Assembly (NCBI RefSeq): GCF_037975245.1 | Contig: NC_092569.1 | Coordinates: 35,130,668-35,194,667 of the forward strand | DNA: 64,000 nt | Direction: 5' to 3' | From: Apostichopus japonicus | Lineage: Eukaryota > Echinodermata > Holothuroidea > Aspidochirotida > Stichopodidae | Part shown: one piece after another, positions 1-12,660 of the stretch | Layout of the letters: the number at the start of each line of letters is the position of its first letter | Numbering within the stretch: position 1 is the first letter of the stretch | Position numbers and translations under genes: made by a program | The notes under the pieces: generated by a model | What the model saw: the letters and a program-made list of their open reading frames with translations, nothing else | Databases searched by the model: none | Told to the model about the DNA's origin: nothing

Positions 1-689
1 ATGATATCATTATCAGCAGATTTTGTTTCCTGTTTGAATTCTTTTACATGTTCTTTTACATAATATATCAGAAAGACAAACATAGTGCTCTTTTACAATT
101 TTTCCAGTAGGATGATTCTTGTTTATTGTCCAATGTCTGGACTTTAATACATTTGACGAACTTAACTGATGGACAATATAAACTTTCATATTTTGTAATA
201 TAGCCAGATATGCAGTGGCCTAAAAACAAGTATCGTTATCGCAGTGTATTAGCAGTGTAATACTTATTATAGGAAGTGCGTATCACGTACGATTGCTAGC
301 TTAGCTTCATAACATGCTGTTCGTGCAACAACATAGGACGACTCATAGAACGAACGTTGTCGACGTCGTTGTGCATACAGTTCGTGACATTCCATCGAGT
401 GCGGTTAGGTAGGCAATATGTATTTTATTACGCAGTGGCCAACTGTAGGCTTGTAATTGGCTATAAGCTTAATTTAGCTAATTGCATCTGCCAAACTAAG
501 TAAGTAGTTGAATCAGTAGGCGTGAATGTTACTACGATTACAATCGAGTTAACGGAGCTGACGAGTATTCAAGATCAAAAGAGCAATGACAAAATACCAT
601 GCTAAAAAAACGACAATTTAAAAAAAAAATCGACACTGAAAGGGGGGAGGGGATCGGTCGCTCCCCTGCTCCCCCTGGCTACGTCCCTG
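1..689. mobile_element. Right end of a hAT-type element
   Basis: Sequence left of 690 does not match the sister units, while sequence right of it does. The boundary reads CCCTG followed by 'taagctac'. On the reverse strand the end starts CAGGGACGTAGCCAGGGG, a hAT-like terminus. The sister units have an uninterrupted 'gtgataagctactactg' (27,921) or 'gtgataagccactactg' (57,350), so 'taagctac' is the likely 8-bp target site. The left terminus was not found and is probably outside the window. No transposase coding is visible. Confidence 0.5.
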
Positions 690-697
690 TAAGCTAC

Positions 698-3600
698 TCC
701 TGTAGTTATAAACATATAGTCACATAGACTTGTGAAATTTACTTTAAAGCGCTACAAAGACTGGTATGTACGTAACGTTAAGTGGCTTGTCTGGTCTGCT
801 TACAGATTGTTATATCATTAGATCGGTAAATATTTTTTTTAGAACATTTCGTCATGTATGTTTGACCAGCTAGAACAGATTAATAAATCATCGCAAGAAA
901 CAAGAAGTGGCTTTAATGTGGGAAAACAGAGCAGAAATTGGAATTGGCTCCAACAATATAGGTCATTCTCACACGTATTACACACACAAACTGTGAAAAG
1001 GGTCAAATTGGAAATATGTAGTCCTTTTACAGAGAATAACATCGAACTAGATTGGAGTTGATCGAGTATCCCACGGGCGGAATTATGTCCCACAATGACG
1101 GGAAGTTAAGATGGAAGACATTTAGCTACTCACATCAAAACGCATGCTGGTCATGAATACTGAAAGGTTAAAAAACAAATAACATGATCATGGCATATGA
1201 TTGTGGCCCACATTTCATTATAACTTAAATCTTTACAGAAGCCCCTGATTTGAGTCCTCACATGACGACAAAAATTATTCGTGTACAATTTTGGTTCACC
1301 GCCATTCAAACTTATATCTTCAATGCAAAATGGTAGAAGTACGTTATGGCACAGCAAATGTAAGACAACCTTAGTAACGCTACCTCAACAAATCTACGTG
1401 GTGCAGTAAGAAGAATAGACTTTTAGCAATTTAATTGTATCTGTTATAACATGATGATCATGATGATGATACAAATTGCAAGAGATAAAGAATGTCAACA
1501 GAAAGGACAATATAAAAAGAAGAAGTTAAGGAAGAATGAAGGAATTTAATCTCTTTTCTTTCAGACCAAGTCATTCATGACCAAAATTCCCTAGTGTGAT
1601 ATTGTTCTGCCATAGGGGAAAAGGATTGAACCAATACTCGGCTTTAAATTTGTAAAAGTATGAAGGATCGGAAGCAGCTTACACACATTTTTTTCTTGTT
1701 TGTTAATGCCGAATAATTATGATATAAACATGTTAGAACAGCCGAGCATATGACAGTTAAAAGTTTATTTAATGACAATGTTGTCTTTCAAGACAAACAC
1801 ATATTGTATAGCATTTCCAGTAGTGAAATAGACAATTCTCTGAATAACCAGAAACAAAGTTTAGATCATTCCTGCAATTTTAGCAGTTCTCTGATGTTTT
1901 TCTCTCCATCAAATTTTAAAAAAATGCTTCAAAACTGTGAATGCACATGGGTGATAGTTTTTACATGTCGAACATGTCAGGAATGACTTTTTGGCACGAT
2001 TTAGTATCCTTTTAGAAGAATATTTTCCTTGGATACAGAAAATGGTATCACACTTACCTAAAGTCATGAAAAAATTATAATCTACATTTTATACTTTGCC
2101 GTTGTCAACAGATTGAAGCGTTCAAGGCGATATGTTTGGGATATAGCCGAAGTCTTTTTTGTCGTCGAGAATGTTATTCAGGAAGCACAGACGGTGTGCG
2201 ACGTTTTTGTTGTATCTGTATAAAACATTGTGTTTATTGTCACCGTATGCTGAGTATCACATGCCGATTGTTCCCTTGAATATAATGGAGGAATTTAACT
2301 CGATATCCTTCAACATATAAAGCGAATTATTACCATACATTGAGTAGTGATAGATGTTATGATAATACTTTCTAGGTTTTTGCAACGTGTTAGAAAAGAG
2401 ACCTTTAAATACAGCGTCATGTATTTTATGTTGTTTAATTTGTAAAAGTCTATCATCGATGTTTGTTAAGTACAGGGAGGGTTTCCTTTGTATACTGAAT
2501 TATATTATATGTTACTGTAAACGATATAAGAAATGTTAAGTTTTATACTACACCAAACAGCCCTATCACGAAGGGAGGGTGTGCGTCGGGTAGGAGGGAG
2601 TGATTGAGGGCAGCGAAGAAGGAGAGTATATGGGTGGGGATCGGTGACTACTCCCATCGCATACATGTTGTAGATGGAGTACATTTTCAGTGGTCCTAGG
2701 TTAAGTAGCCTTGTTATCAAGTTTGAAAGACAACATACATGAGAATATATTCGCGTTGGTTTTACATTTAATTACTGTATTCAAATTGAGACTAATAAAC
2801 GTTACAAGAACGTTTACATGATCGCCACGACTTTATGGAACACCTTGTGTGGAAATCAAAATAAACTACGGTTTTTGTGTTTAGAGAATTAAAAAATAAC
2901 TTAAAGGATCTGAATGAATATCTGTCTTTCTCGTAGTAGTCTATTTCCAGGTTATACGTTAACACATAGTACACTATTTCGCACAGTTTTAGTTAATATA
3001 TGAATTAGATATTTAGTTCTTTACATGGTTAACTAGCCTTAAATATTTCAATATTTGACAGAAAACATCACTTTGGATTGTCATTAGAATGTTGGTGAAC
3101 TGGATTGTGTCAAAAGGTTTTTTTTTTAATAAAAATGAAATGTAATTTAAATTTGGTGATAATTTTCTCACTCCAATTATGTTGTATTACTTGTTCTCTG
3201 TTTTTTTTTTACTGTTATAGATTATGTCTAAGTAAATAAAGAAAGACAAACAAAAAACAACAAAGCTATAAATTGAAAAGTATAAATATTTAAAGGACAA
3301 TCAACTAGAATAAGAATCAGTTTATTTTTAAAAAGTTATAGAAACGTTCTCTGCATCTGCACTGAGTTATTCCGCTAGTAATATTGGCCTTTAGTGTTAT
3401 TCGTATGATCGGGTGAAATTTTAGATTTGGCTGTCGCACTTTGTCTAGAATGCAGCCTAAATTTGGAGGTATAATGTCAAAAAAACTGAATAAATGGAAG
3501 AAAAAAAATACAATTCCTTCGTGCATTCGTGCATTTGTCTTTTATTTAATAAGGCATTTATGCAGCTTTTGAGTTTTCTTATTTTTAGTCTGGATTGATT

Positions 3601-5827
3601 ACACAAAGACTACACAAAGAAGTACGTTAAACGAAAAGCTATTTTATCGTTTCTTAAATGTATGTATTGAATGCCATATGAGCATATTAAGGGATGTGCA
3701 CATTTTCTGTTACTGTTTTAGTTAGTTAACGATATCTAAATATATCTCAATTAAGTTTCCCATTCGGAATCATAATCTTTTTTTTCCTTTTAATTTCCCT
3801 CTTATCTTGGCATTGTGATACGACATTAGGTATGAGTCGGTATCAAGGAGTTTCCTTTGGTCAAGTTATATTACTTCTCGACATAATCATTAACGAAATC
3901 AGCCTCGTTTAACTGTCACTTTAAAAAAAAATCGACAGAGTTTTTCTTTACAAACTTTATCATTTCAAATAAAATAAAGGAACATGTCTTACATTTGTTC
4001 TGCTCTAATATCCGTCATATTTAGAATAACGGAATATTGGGATTATATTTCTTTGGAATCTCTGACAATATATAGCGTAACTGAAGGAAATGAGAAACAC
4101 AAAAAGAGAGAAAAATTAGAAGCTAGCCACTTAAACCGCCGGAGACATTTTCATGATCGCGTATCATACCATGCTTTAATGTAAGCAATTTGAAACCAGA
4201 ACGTACTGCCTGAAAAATAACAGTTGTTATTTTTTTTTCTGGCTTTGTGGAAGTATTTTATCTTTGATAATTCGTTCTGCGATAAATCCGTGTAACCTAA
4301 GTTTTCTATTTTTAGCATTAATTTCAGTTTCCATAAATTAGTTTTAAATTAGATTGACGTGTACACAAGTTGGATTTATTGTTATTCAACTTTGTTTCCT
4401 TGAATAATATGATATTTTCAAAATACATTCAGAGTACCTTTTTTTTTTTTGTTGAAGACTGTTTTCTCAAACTTTGGCACACATATAACGATATCTATTA
4501 AAGAGATCTCTATGAGCATGTAAAGGAAGTAAATATTTAGGTGCTCTTTAGAAATTTATATCTGAAACTTTCGTGTTTGGATGATAGTTCAAACAATATA
4601 ATCAAACGTACAACTGAGCATTTCTTCTAATTTGATTAAACCCGAACAACAGTTTAAAGTTATAGATTTCTAATTTAAAGGATGTACCTTGTCATTATAG
4701 TTTTGTTCACTGTAGTTACCCAATTAAGCAACTTTGTGATTGGATTATCACATAGAAATTGTTTTGTATTTGAGTAGTTAACGCATATGTTGCGTTAATG
4801 TATTCATCAGGATAACTTGGACAAAGACGAGCAATAAAATGTCTGTTCGGAAATCATATCAAAATAATAGAGCTGACAAAGGAAGTTGCCTTTACGCAGA
4901 TGAAAACCAAATTATTCGTATGTAGTTTATATCGAAAAATAAAAGCAAGGCATTATAACAAATATAAAGAAAACATTGAAAACATTTAACTATACAAAGC
5001 TTATCGAATATCGCTCTGTTTCAAAAGGGAATCTCATGATTGGATTTTTAACAAGAAGAACTTTTTTCTTTAAAGTTATTGTATAGTGTTTTAGTTATCG
5101 CTGAAATAAATGAATTTCTTGTTTTTAGTTATCGTACTCGTAGCCAATATTATGGAGTATACATTTATGAGCTAGAATGATTTACATTTGAATTTAAGCT
5201 CACTAATTGTTAATATGAATTGAACGTTGTAACGTGATGGTATGGATCTGTGAAAGGTAGGGTTGGCCATTGGAGGGAAACCTTGTGAACAGATGTGCTG
5301 TAAAGGATATGTTGGGAACGATATACTCATAAGTTTGAAAAAAGGATTACTTTTTCCTGGCCTTATCACGAAACTTGATTGACTTTGAAAAATTGGTGTG
5401 TAACGAAAACACGTTTGAGATGTATGAATGAGCTTTTCTTCTAAGTATTTTACATGTGAGCAAATTTTAAAGAATACTGTATATAAGCAAAGAAGAACCG
5501 ATTAGAGCTAATCTTTTGTTTTTATTCCAATATATGCGGTTAAATTAAAAGACGTTTCGTTATTTTGATCGAAAAAGTGCTGTCTTTTCGCGAAGTTAAA
5601 AATTCTGAATATTTCTAATTGAAGGCCTTCTAACTGTAATTTATCTTGATTTTTTATCGATATTTTCCTATTATTTCGAAGACGCTAACTCTTCACTTTG
5701 TCACATAATTTAATATTAACAGAGTTAGCTCAACAACACATTGATGCAACTTATGTTATTTTTTTCGAAACAGAAAATATTTCAATGGAGTAAAATATAA
5801 AATATATTAAACAATAGAAAGACTTAC
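698..5827. other. Intron 1 of gene X (duplicated non-coding DNA)
   Basis: This AT-rich stretch lies 3' of the gene X exon 1 donor and matches 28,757-33,865 and 57,590-62,290 in the sister units. Only short open frames occur, and they are broken or shifted in the sister copies. I see no exon, RNA gene or recognisable regulatory element. Confidence 0.6.
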
Positions 5828-5893
5828 CATTTCTGTTCCAAACGAGTTCCACATCGTCAAAACAGTCAAACAAACTTTGAAACAATTCTCCAT
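5828..5893 (-). CDS. Gene X exon 1: signal-peptide exon of a FReD gene whose body is off-window
   Basis: The reverse strand reads 22 codons from ATG (MENCFKVCLTVLTMWNSF...) and ends at a GTAAGTC donor in phase 0. It is the same exon as 33,866-33,931 and 62,291-62,356. The residues form the hydrophobic start of a secretory signal peptide. By the spacing seen in genes A and B, exon 2 would lie about 6.4-7.4 kb further left, outside the window. Gene X is therefore a third member of the tandem family. Confidence 0.75.
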
Positions 5894-6416
5894 GATTTCG
5901 AGTTTGTATAAATGACATGCAAAAATATATTCGATGAAGTGCAAGATAGCAAATGACACATGGTCTCCATTTAGGGGTTACCAACACCCTATTGAAATGA
6001 CCGTAGTAGTATGGATGTCCATTAATGCCATCATTTTATTTGAAATATGATTTGGTGAACAGCTTATACAAATGTACTGCACATCTATAGTATCATTGGT
6101 TTGTGTGTAAAGAAGACTATTCGACATGCTCAATCCAACTTAATATTATTTACAGCTATATATATCTTGAACTTTCAGTCAATAGTGCAGTAAGCTTCAG
6201 TTGCATTATGTTAAATTGTCCTTTTTCCGATAAATACAGCATACCACCTACTGTATACTTATTGACTATCGTGCCTCTAGTTCCAACGACAGCAACTGTA
6301 TTGCAATTCAATACATGTAAATGTATTTGTTTATTAAACGAATATTAATTACAATGATCACTTTGAATCCACAATACATTTAGTGTGGTTTATGTTAAAG
6401 GTTATGTGAATGTGTG

Positions 6417-7384
6417 CACGGGCGGCGATCATGGGGGGGGGGGGGACGGGGGGACATGTCCCCCAATATTATAGTATCTAATATCCCCCAATAGTTGGTG
6501 GCATAGTCTTTTTGTGTGGCTATAATTAGAAAATAATGAGATTATTTATCCAAATCATATTTGGCGGTGGCTAAAACTTCATCCAACACATTCTGCATGA
6601 GGTAAATGACTCTTCGTGGTCGTTTCTGTGACCTGTGACCGTATAGCATGTTGTCACTCATGATTATTATCATAATGTCTGTACATCCCTTATGTAAGAG
6701 TGTAAGTACGTACAATCATATATATGATCGACATAGATATGGGTTCAATGTTTTTCCATTTGACCTGTTTCCTACAAGATTTCTAACCGCAGGCACGTAG
6801 CCAGGGGGGCGAAGGGGGAGACCGCCCCCCCCCCCCCTCAAGCATATTTTTCTATGATATCGAAGTTTTATAGTAGCCACTATAAGAGGTTCTAATTTTT
6901 GTATACCAATAAATTAACTGTGTATGAATTTTCGAAAATTCCCTGACCGACATTCTTCATCATACTACCCTCTACTCGTACAATTTTGACCGGTCTGTTA
7001 GGGGTTGAAGGTTGTTTTTCTATATTGGTTGTCCATACATGATAGTTTGTGCATTTTTTTAAGTGAATTTATTATTCAAATTCTGAACAAATAATGGGCT
7101 TAAAACCTCGGGCTGACGGGTATTGTGGGCCGTTATGTAGTATTACCTACAAAAGCAATGATCCACAGGAGATGCGATGAGATCGAACATGATGTGTGAC
7201 TGGTGACGATCTTGAAAAAGGTTATGGATTAAAAAAAAAAAAAACTATTGGGAAAAACTTATATAGTAATATATTAAATATCACGAAGCGCGCGAACAAT
7301 TTTGGGGATGAAAGTTGCTACGCGCCTGCAACCAAGCAAATGTCCCCCCCCCCCCCCAATATTTGAAACAGATCGCCGCCCCTG
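6417..7384. mobile_element. Non-autonomous hAT-type MITE, unit 1 only
   Basis: The termini are inverted repeats: CACGGGCGGCGATC at the left and, on the reverse strand, CAGGGGCGGCGATC at the right (13/14 match). Next to both are G/C runs followed by ACAT(G/T) and an AATATT motif. Imperfect 8-bp target duplications flank it ('aatgtgtg' 6,409-6,416; 'gttgtgtg' 7,385-7,392). Units 2 and 3 have the empty site 'gtagttgtgtgcc' near 34,440 and 62,868. The CAGGG-type ends and 8-bp duplication point to the hAT superfamily. There is no transposase frame, and a second element appears nested inside. Confidence 0.8.
6790..7328. mobile_element. Nested inverted-repeat element inside the hAT MITE
   Basis: The left end reads CAGGCACGTAGCC and the reverse strand of the right end reads CAGGCGCGTAGC, giving short terminal inverted repeats of the 'CAGG..CGTAGCC' type also seen at 689. 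A clear target duplication was not found, so the exact borders and the nesting are uncertain. There is no coding capacity. Confidence 0.4.
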
Positions 7385-7714
7385 GTTGTGTGTCAAACAA
7401 CGTCAATGCTAGTAAGCCGATGAAGTTAGTAGGTATGTTGATTTACTTTTTCTGGTTAAGCTGCTATTGCCAATATTTTAAGAAACACTTATGAGTGATT
7501 ATTTTAGCTAAGTTACTTCGCTTTTGGATTGGAAGGCAAATTAAAGCAGTATCGAAAGGACAGGAAGTGATACTACTAATCAGCACTTTATAACATGCAT
7601 GAACTAGTGCAATACATCCTATATACCGCGAAATGTACGGTATGATCTATTTTACACTATCAATATGTATGTACAAATATCTAATTAACACAGTTTGGAA
7701 CATTCGAAGTTGGT

Positions 7715-9530
7715 CAGCGGTATGCTATATGAACAATACTTCCTTGTTTTATGATGCCTACGTCACACCCTGTTTGCGGAATCGAGTATCCTCACATCTG
7801 ATTGAATAAACATGTCAGCTGTTTCACTGGGCTTTGACGAATTTGTTTTACTGAATGTAACAATTACATCAATACTGACTGTAAATTATAAGGAAAATAT
7901 TTTTCATTTATATAAGATATTTAATCAAACGAGCATGTTTTGACCTACGAAAAGGTAGGTTGATATTAGATTTTTATTTGATACAAATTGTTAAATGCAA
8001 TTTATATCTGTTAACCAGCAGAGGCGTAGCTAGAGCTTATTTGGAGGCGTAGAGCTACTGTATAGGCGTAGCTATAAGTGGTTCGTTTAAAAGTAGCCCC
8101 ATTTCTCAGGTTCCGGAGGGTTGGTTACGAATAGTTTCAGACAACGGAGACAACTGCCAGTCATGATTTTGCATGAATAAATATTTTAGTACCAGCATGC
8201 CTACGTCATTCTATTATTTAGCTGACAGTGGAGTAGCCAGAGGTAGAGGAAAAGCTGTCCCTCCCACACACAAAACATTTTCATGGACGTAAACTGGGAC
8301 GGCAAGGAAAATTAACCAATAGCTATCATAAATGATACTGGTCCGGTTACTTTATGTTACAGCACAACGTTAAGACTGCTTCTCAGGAGGATTCTCTCTT
8401 TAGCTATATGCCCACTAAGCACAGAAATAGGTTTCTATGAACAAGTTCACTTCTAGTCAGTTATAATCATTTCTAGACAAAGTTCCGTGAGTTGCACGGC
8501 ACTGGATTGTCGTCTTTAATAAAAACACATCTCCATTGAGAAAGGAGATAAATGCGTATACCTACCCCCATGCCCTATTATGTATTTTAAATGTTTTATG
8601 TATTCAATATATACAAGGCCGTAGACACAGGGACCATGGGAACACGAACCTGACCACACCCCCTACCCCGAAAGTTTCTAGCAAGTGGTAAACAAATTTT
8701 TATAACACCCGAACGCAAATGTATTTAATATATAATGAAAATGATAGCATCATGCTTCTAAACACCCTTACCGAGACACAATGTTCAGAAAGGTGAGAAT
8801 ACACTCCACCCCTTAAGCCCCACCCTCTCTTAAGATCCCTTCCTAGTACGGGCGTCCACCTAAAATTTGAATTGAATTTCGTAACAGGGTGTACAGACTG
8901 TACATTTTAATGCAATTGCATATCGGTACAGGCGTTAAGTCAACATTAGTAGTTATCGGTAGTTCACGCACACTCTGTGAACCGTCAGACATAGTACAGT
9001 ATGAATTAATTGAAACTTGTTTTGCCAATGCCAGTTATTCCAGACATATTAAATAAACAAAATAAAATTGATACTCTTTTCTACTATAGCGATGCATTCC
9101 ACGGCAGTACTTAATCTTTTAGCTTACTCTTTTATTATTTTAGAAAAAAAACATTGTTATGTAAACCAGTTGAACTTTTCGGATACGTTGGAGGTAACAA
9201 ATGAAACTTTTAAAATAAAACGAGCATAATCAATAGAAATCTGTGGGATAATATAATTGCAGTTTTAAAATAACTCTTGATACAATACGTCAAACCTTCG
9301 AAGTATTCCGCGTACTGCCGGGGTGACTATTGTTGCACGAAAAAAGAACAGGATATCCCATTGACGTTGCGCGAAAGAGAAACTAAATATTGGATGTTGT
9401 GCCTGGTTTACTCACTCTTCAATATATGAATCTTCGTATTCCTTGGCTTTGAATGCCATAACAAATTGTGACAAATAAAGATGGAAACACATTTGGCAAT
9501 TTCTGTGGGTGAAATTGGATCCCGTATTAA
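7715..9530. repeat. Dispersed 1.8-kb repeat R, copy 1
   Basis: Diverged copies of this block lie at 16,515-18,380, 34,755-36,620, 43,010-43,960 and 63,195-64,000. Shared marks include 'atgaacaatacttcctt', 'cacatctgatt', 'gtcagctgtttca', a 'gcgtagccag' motif and, near the end, 'atttctgtgggtgaaattg' or a close variant. Because it occurs twice per unit, the internal copying is older than the 28-kb tandem duplication. No convincing coding frame is present; it could be a decayed transposon or a plain duplication. Confidence 0.65.
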
Positions 9531-11214
9531 ATCAATCATTGCATGTGAAAACAAAAAGAAATAAAATATTTAATAATCACAGAGTCGACACAAATTGCGC
9601 CAGTCTGGTCGTTCTCGAATTGAATCTACATTTCCCTTGAAATAGGAAGGATTTTCGCCCCTGTACTTACATTAGAAACAACCATATCACACGGTGCATA
9701 TTCGTTTTGCTGGATTAGGAATGGAAGTTGCACAGAAGAGTTCAGTCAAAAGGTTGGTTAAGAGACCCAATGATTAGAAGTCTCGTTGTAGGTTATTCAA
9801 TATGCAAGGTGCCAGTGAACTTTCGGCTAATCAAATGATTTCATCTCTGGAATTTGTTTGGCCATGATAAAAATCTGTTCAGGTGATGCAGAATTTATTC
9901 AGCAGGTGGTTCAAGTCCACCAACAGATAACATTAAGCCACTCACTTTCCAAGAAGAATATCAAACTTTTGAGCACTTAATGTGATTTGATATAGAAAAA
10001 TGGCTAATCCTATGATAGAAATTTTGTATGACAATTGGCAAAGCGATCAATGTGTAAATTAGTAAATGCATCATAATTGACGCACCTTCGTAATTGACGC
10101 ATCTTCAAATTTTGCTAGCAACGATTCAGCAGGCAGAAAAGCAGAGTTACATATTTCATGAGTTTGAATCCACTTCAGGTATATGCTGATCAAATTGTTG
10201 TTTTTTTTTAATCTTTTGACATCCTCTCTAAAGTTTTGCACGTACTTTTGGCATTTAGAAATCTAACTTCCTACAAATAACCAAAATTACCTAAACATGA
10301 AACCACTACTCTCAGGGACCTGGTCTGTCTGAGTTGAGAGGCTCAATATCGGGTATAAAATACTTGACACGGCAGACATTTTGTGGTCAAATTCTGCTCA
10401 CTATACTCTGGAAGGGGCAATGCCAGTACAAAAAGATCTCTTAATGTACAGTTAGCTTGTTACAACTATGTGACAGTATATGTGTACAATTGGTAAACAT
10501 TTCATAATTTTTCAACAACACATACATTAACACTTAAATGAGACAGTGCCCCCCCCCCTTTTGTAAATAAAGAATAGGAACTGGTGTTGTTAAAGCTCAT
10601 TACCAGCTTTGTATGGTTAAAATACAAACAAACCCACTGGTGGGACTATGAGGGTTGGGAGAGGGGCAGATTATGTCTCCTTCCACATTTCCCAGAACTA
10701 GAGCAAATTTTCAAATACACAACTAGAAACCTAAATTTCTCAAGAGGGGTGGGGGCACCCCCTTGTTCCCTCTCTCAGGTTTGCCTCAAAACTAGTACTT
10801 GGTGTGACCTGTTTTTTTCTTAAACTAAGTATTTTTTTTTATTTTGTCCATTTTTCTAGGAATACATGTGCTGGCTCCCAAAGAGTCTATCTCTTTTTAG
10901 CACTGTGGGTGAAATAGACAGTTTAATAGCTATTTTTGGTTAAGTAGGAATATTTTTGGTGATAGATGTTTAGTTTAAAATGTGCCTATGGACACCGAAA
11001 CCCATTTATATGTTAAGTAATGTGTCTGGTAATTTATTTATTAAGAATTAATTGACAGCTGGTAGGTCACTGGACCCCAGATACCAGGGAGTGAAGGGCA
11101 TAGGGTTGGAGGGGGAAGTTGAGACAAAGGCTAAATTATGAATATTCAATGAACCAACCTTTGTGTTTGATTGGTTTAAGGTGGTCATGTGTGAGTTGCC
11201 TTGAACAATTATTA

Positions 11215-11285
11215 TAGAATGTATTCTTATTATTATGGGATGTATTCTTATTATTATGGGATGTATTTTAGGAATTATGGGATGG
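11215..11285. repeat. Short tandem repeat (about 28-bp unit)
   Basis: The motif 'gtattcttattattatggga' and near versions follow one another about three times ('atagaatgtattcttatta', then 'atgggatgtattcttatta', then 'atgggatgtattttagga'). A shorter version with fewer clean copies is at about 40,208-40,270 in unit 2. Confidence 0.6.
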
Positions 11286-11675
11286 ATTAAATAGGGTATG
11301 ATGGTAGGGGGACAAAGTTAAGAATAGTTACTGAAGCTGAGTTGCTTATAGATAGAGTAGAAGAGAGGAAGGATTAAGTTTGAGATGGTTGGGCACGAGA
11401 TCATAATTATTTTCTAAGACTAACTTCACCAGTATTAGAATAGAGGACTAGTATAAAATTAATTTAAAGTTAAGTGGACACTTGAAGCGTTTTTATAGAT
11501 GTTTTGTGAATACCTGGAGCTAGTTCTTTAAATGGATATTTTATTTTAGTAAACACCTGAAACTGTTTTACATGGAGATTTTATATTCAATAAAAGTTTA
11601 TCACCCGAAGTTGTAGCCATGGAGGCAGACCTACATTTCATCCTGTTCTAATATCTGGCAACCATACTATTTGTT

Positions 11676-11879
11676 GTGCTAATTTTCAGTTGTGATGGAA
11701 CTATAAATCCTCTTTTCAATTCTACGTCCTTGTTTGGCACCTTACGTGAAGCCCTGCGACGACCCAACACCAGTGATGAACAGCCCCTTCTAGAGACCGA
11801 GATGCCCCAAGGGGTTATTTTTCCCCCGAGTAGCGAGCTACCCAGAGAGCCACCCTACTCCAGAGACGTCCCCAACTAA
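11676..11879 (+). other. Small open frame, possible decayed exon (67 codons)
   Basis: The frame follows a polypyrimidine-AG ('ctaattttcag') and encodes a Pro/Glu-rich segment including SDEQPLLETE, which resembles an acidic dileucine sorting motif. Its homologue near 40,675-40,865 changes frame after 'gaccgagacgctccaatgagg' and meets a stop. The lack of conservation between units argues against an active gene. It may be a relic of a transposon or host exon; I do not recognise a family. Confidence 0.2.
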
Positions 11880-12099
11880 GGGAACCGCCCTCGAAGTTTC
11901 CTAATGAGACAACTTCATTTTCAATTACATTTGGTCTACTCGCGCCGCGATTTTGTTTTTATTTCGTTGGGACCGATAAGTATTTTATTTTCCAATAAGT
12001 TCAGTGGAGTCGTTTTAAGATGTAAGAGCTCCAAAATATGTAAGTTTACACCCCTGAAAATAATTTTTACATTTTACTTTAGGTTAAAGTAACCCCTTT

Positions 12100-12660
12100 G
12101 AGTTGAATGCAACGTCCATGTGCATAGTAACATTTCTATTTCAAACCAAGTTGTATCGTCCAGAATAAAGGATACAAAAGTATTGATGTGGTTAATGATT
12201 GCTACAGTTAAAATTACATGGTATATGAAGCTGGTAACACAAATTTACGATAGTAATATAAAACTAATCAAACATCGCGATAACTAATAACTGCATTATA
12301 ATTAGTTTGATACTCCGAGCTTAGAGGGTCTATCAACAAATTATGTATGCATAGTTTTAATTAAATGTCACTCAATTTGTCAAAAATCAAGTCTTTGGAT
12401 TGCTTAACAAAATGGGGTTTATTATCATTCTTTCAGAAACTCAGGCGATGTTAAGAATACATTTGGCAAACATTTCTTTTTTAACCGAGTTTTATCGTCC
12501 AGAGCAAGGATTAATTACAATGATAAAGGCGGTTAATTATTGCTACGGTAAATATTCCATAGTTAATGAAGCTGGTAACAAAGATTTCCATCTTCATGAA
12601 AAAAAGTAATCAAATATCACGAAAACTAAAACGGCATTAGGCCTACTTAGAGATTAGACC
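12100..12660. repeat. Diverged tandem duplication (about 340-bp period)
   Basis: Two adjacent blocks share the same order of landmarks: 'catttct', 'ttgtatcgtccaga' / 'ttttatcgtccaga', 'ggttaatgattgctac' / 'ggttaattattgctac', 'gaagctggtaaca', and a closing 'cttagag'. The pair recurs at 41,090-41,645. It is non-coding as far as I can see. Confidence 0.6.

Noticed and set aside
858-1061. Open frames of 60-98 codons at 858-1,061, 28,886-29,182 and 57,522-57,770
   Set aside because: They occupy the same duplicated intron DNA but differ in frame and length between units, with stops and shifts. No family is recognisable.
6103-6348. Plus-strand open frame of about 80 codons kept in all three units (also 34,110-34,370 and 62,566-62,799)
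   Set aside because: Most base differences between the copies change the amino acid (for example Ser/Ala, Glu/Ala, Phe/Cys, Lys/Pro, Ser/Asn, Pro/Thr) and only about one is silent, and the C-termini differ. That is the pattern of non-coding DNA in a recent duplication.
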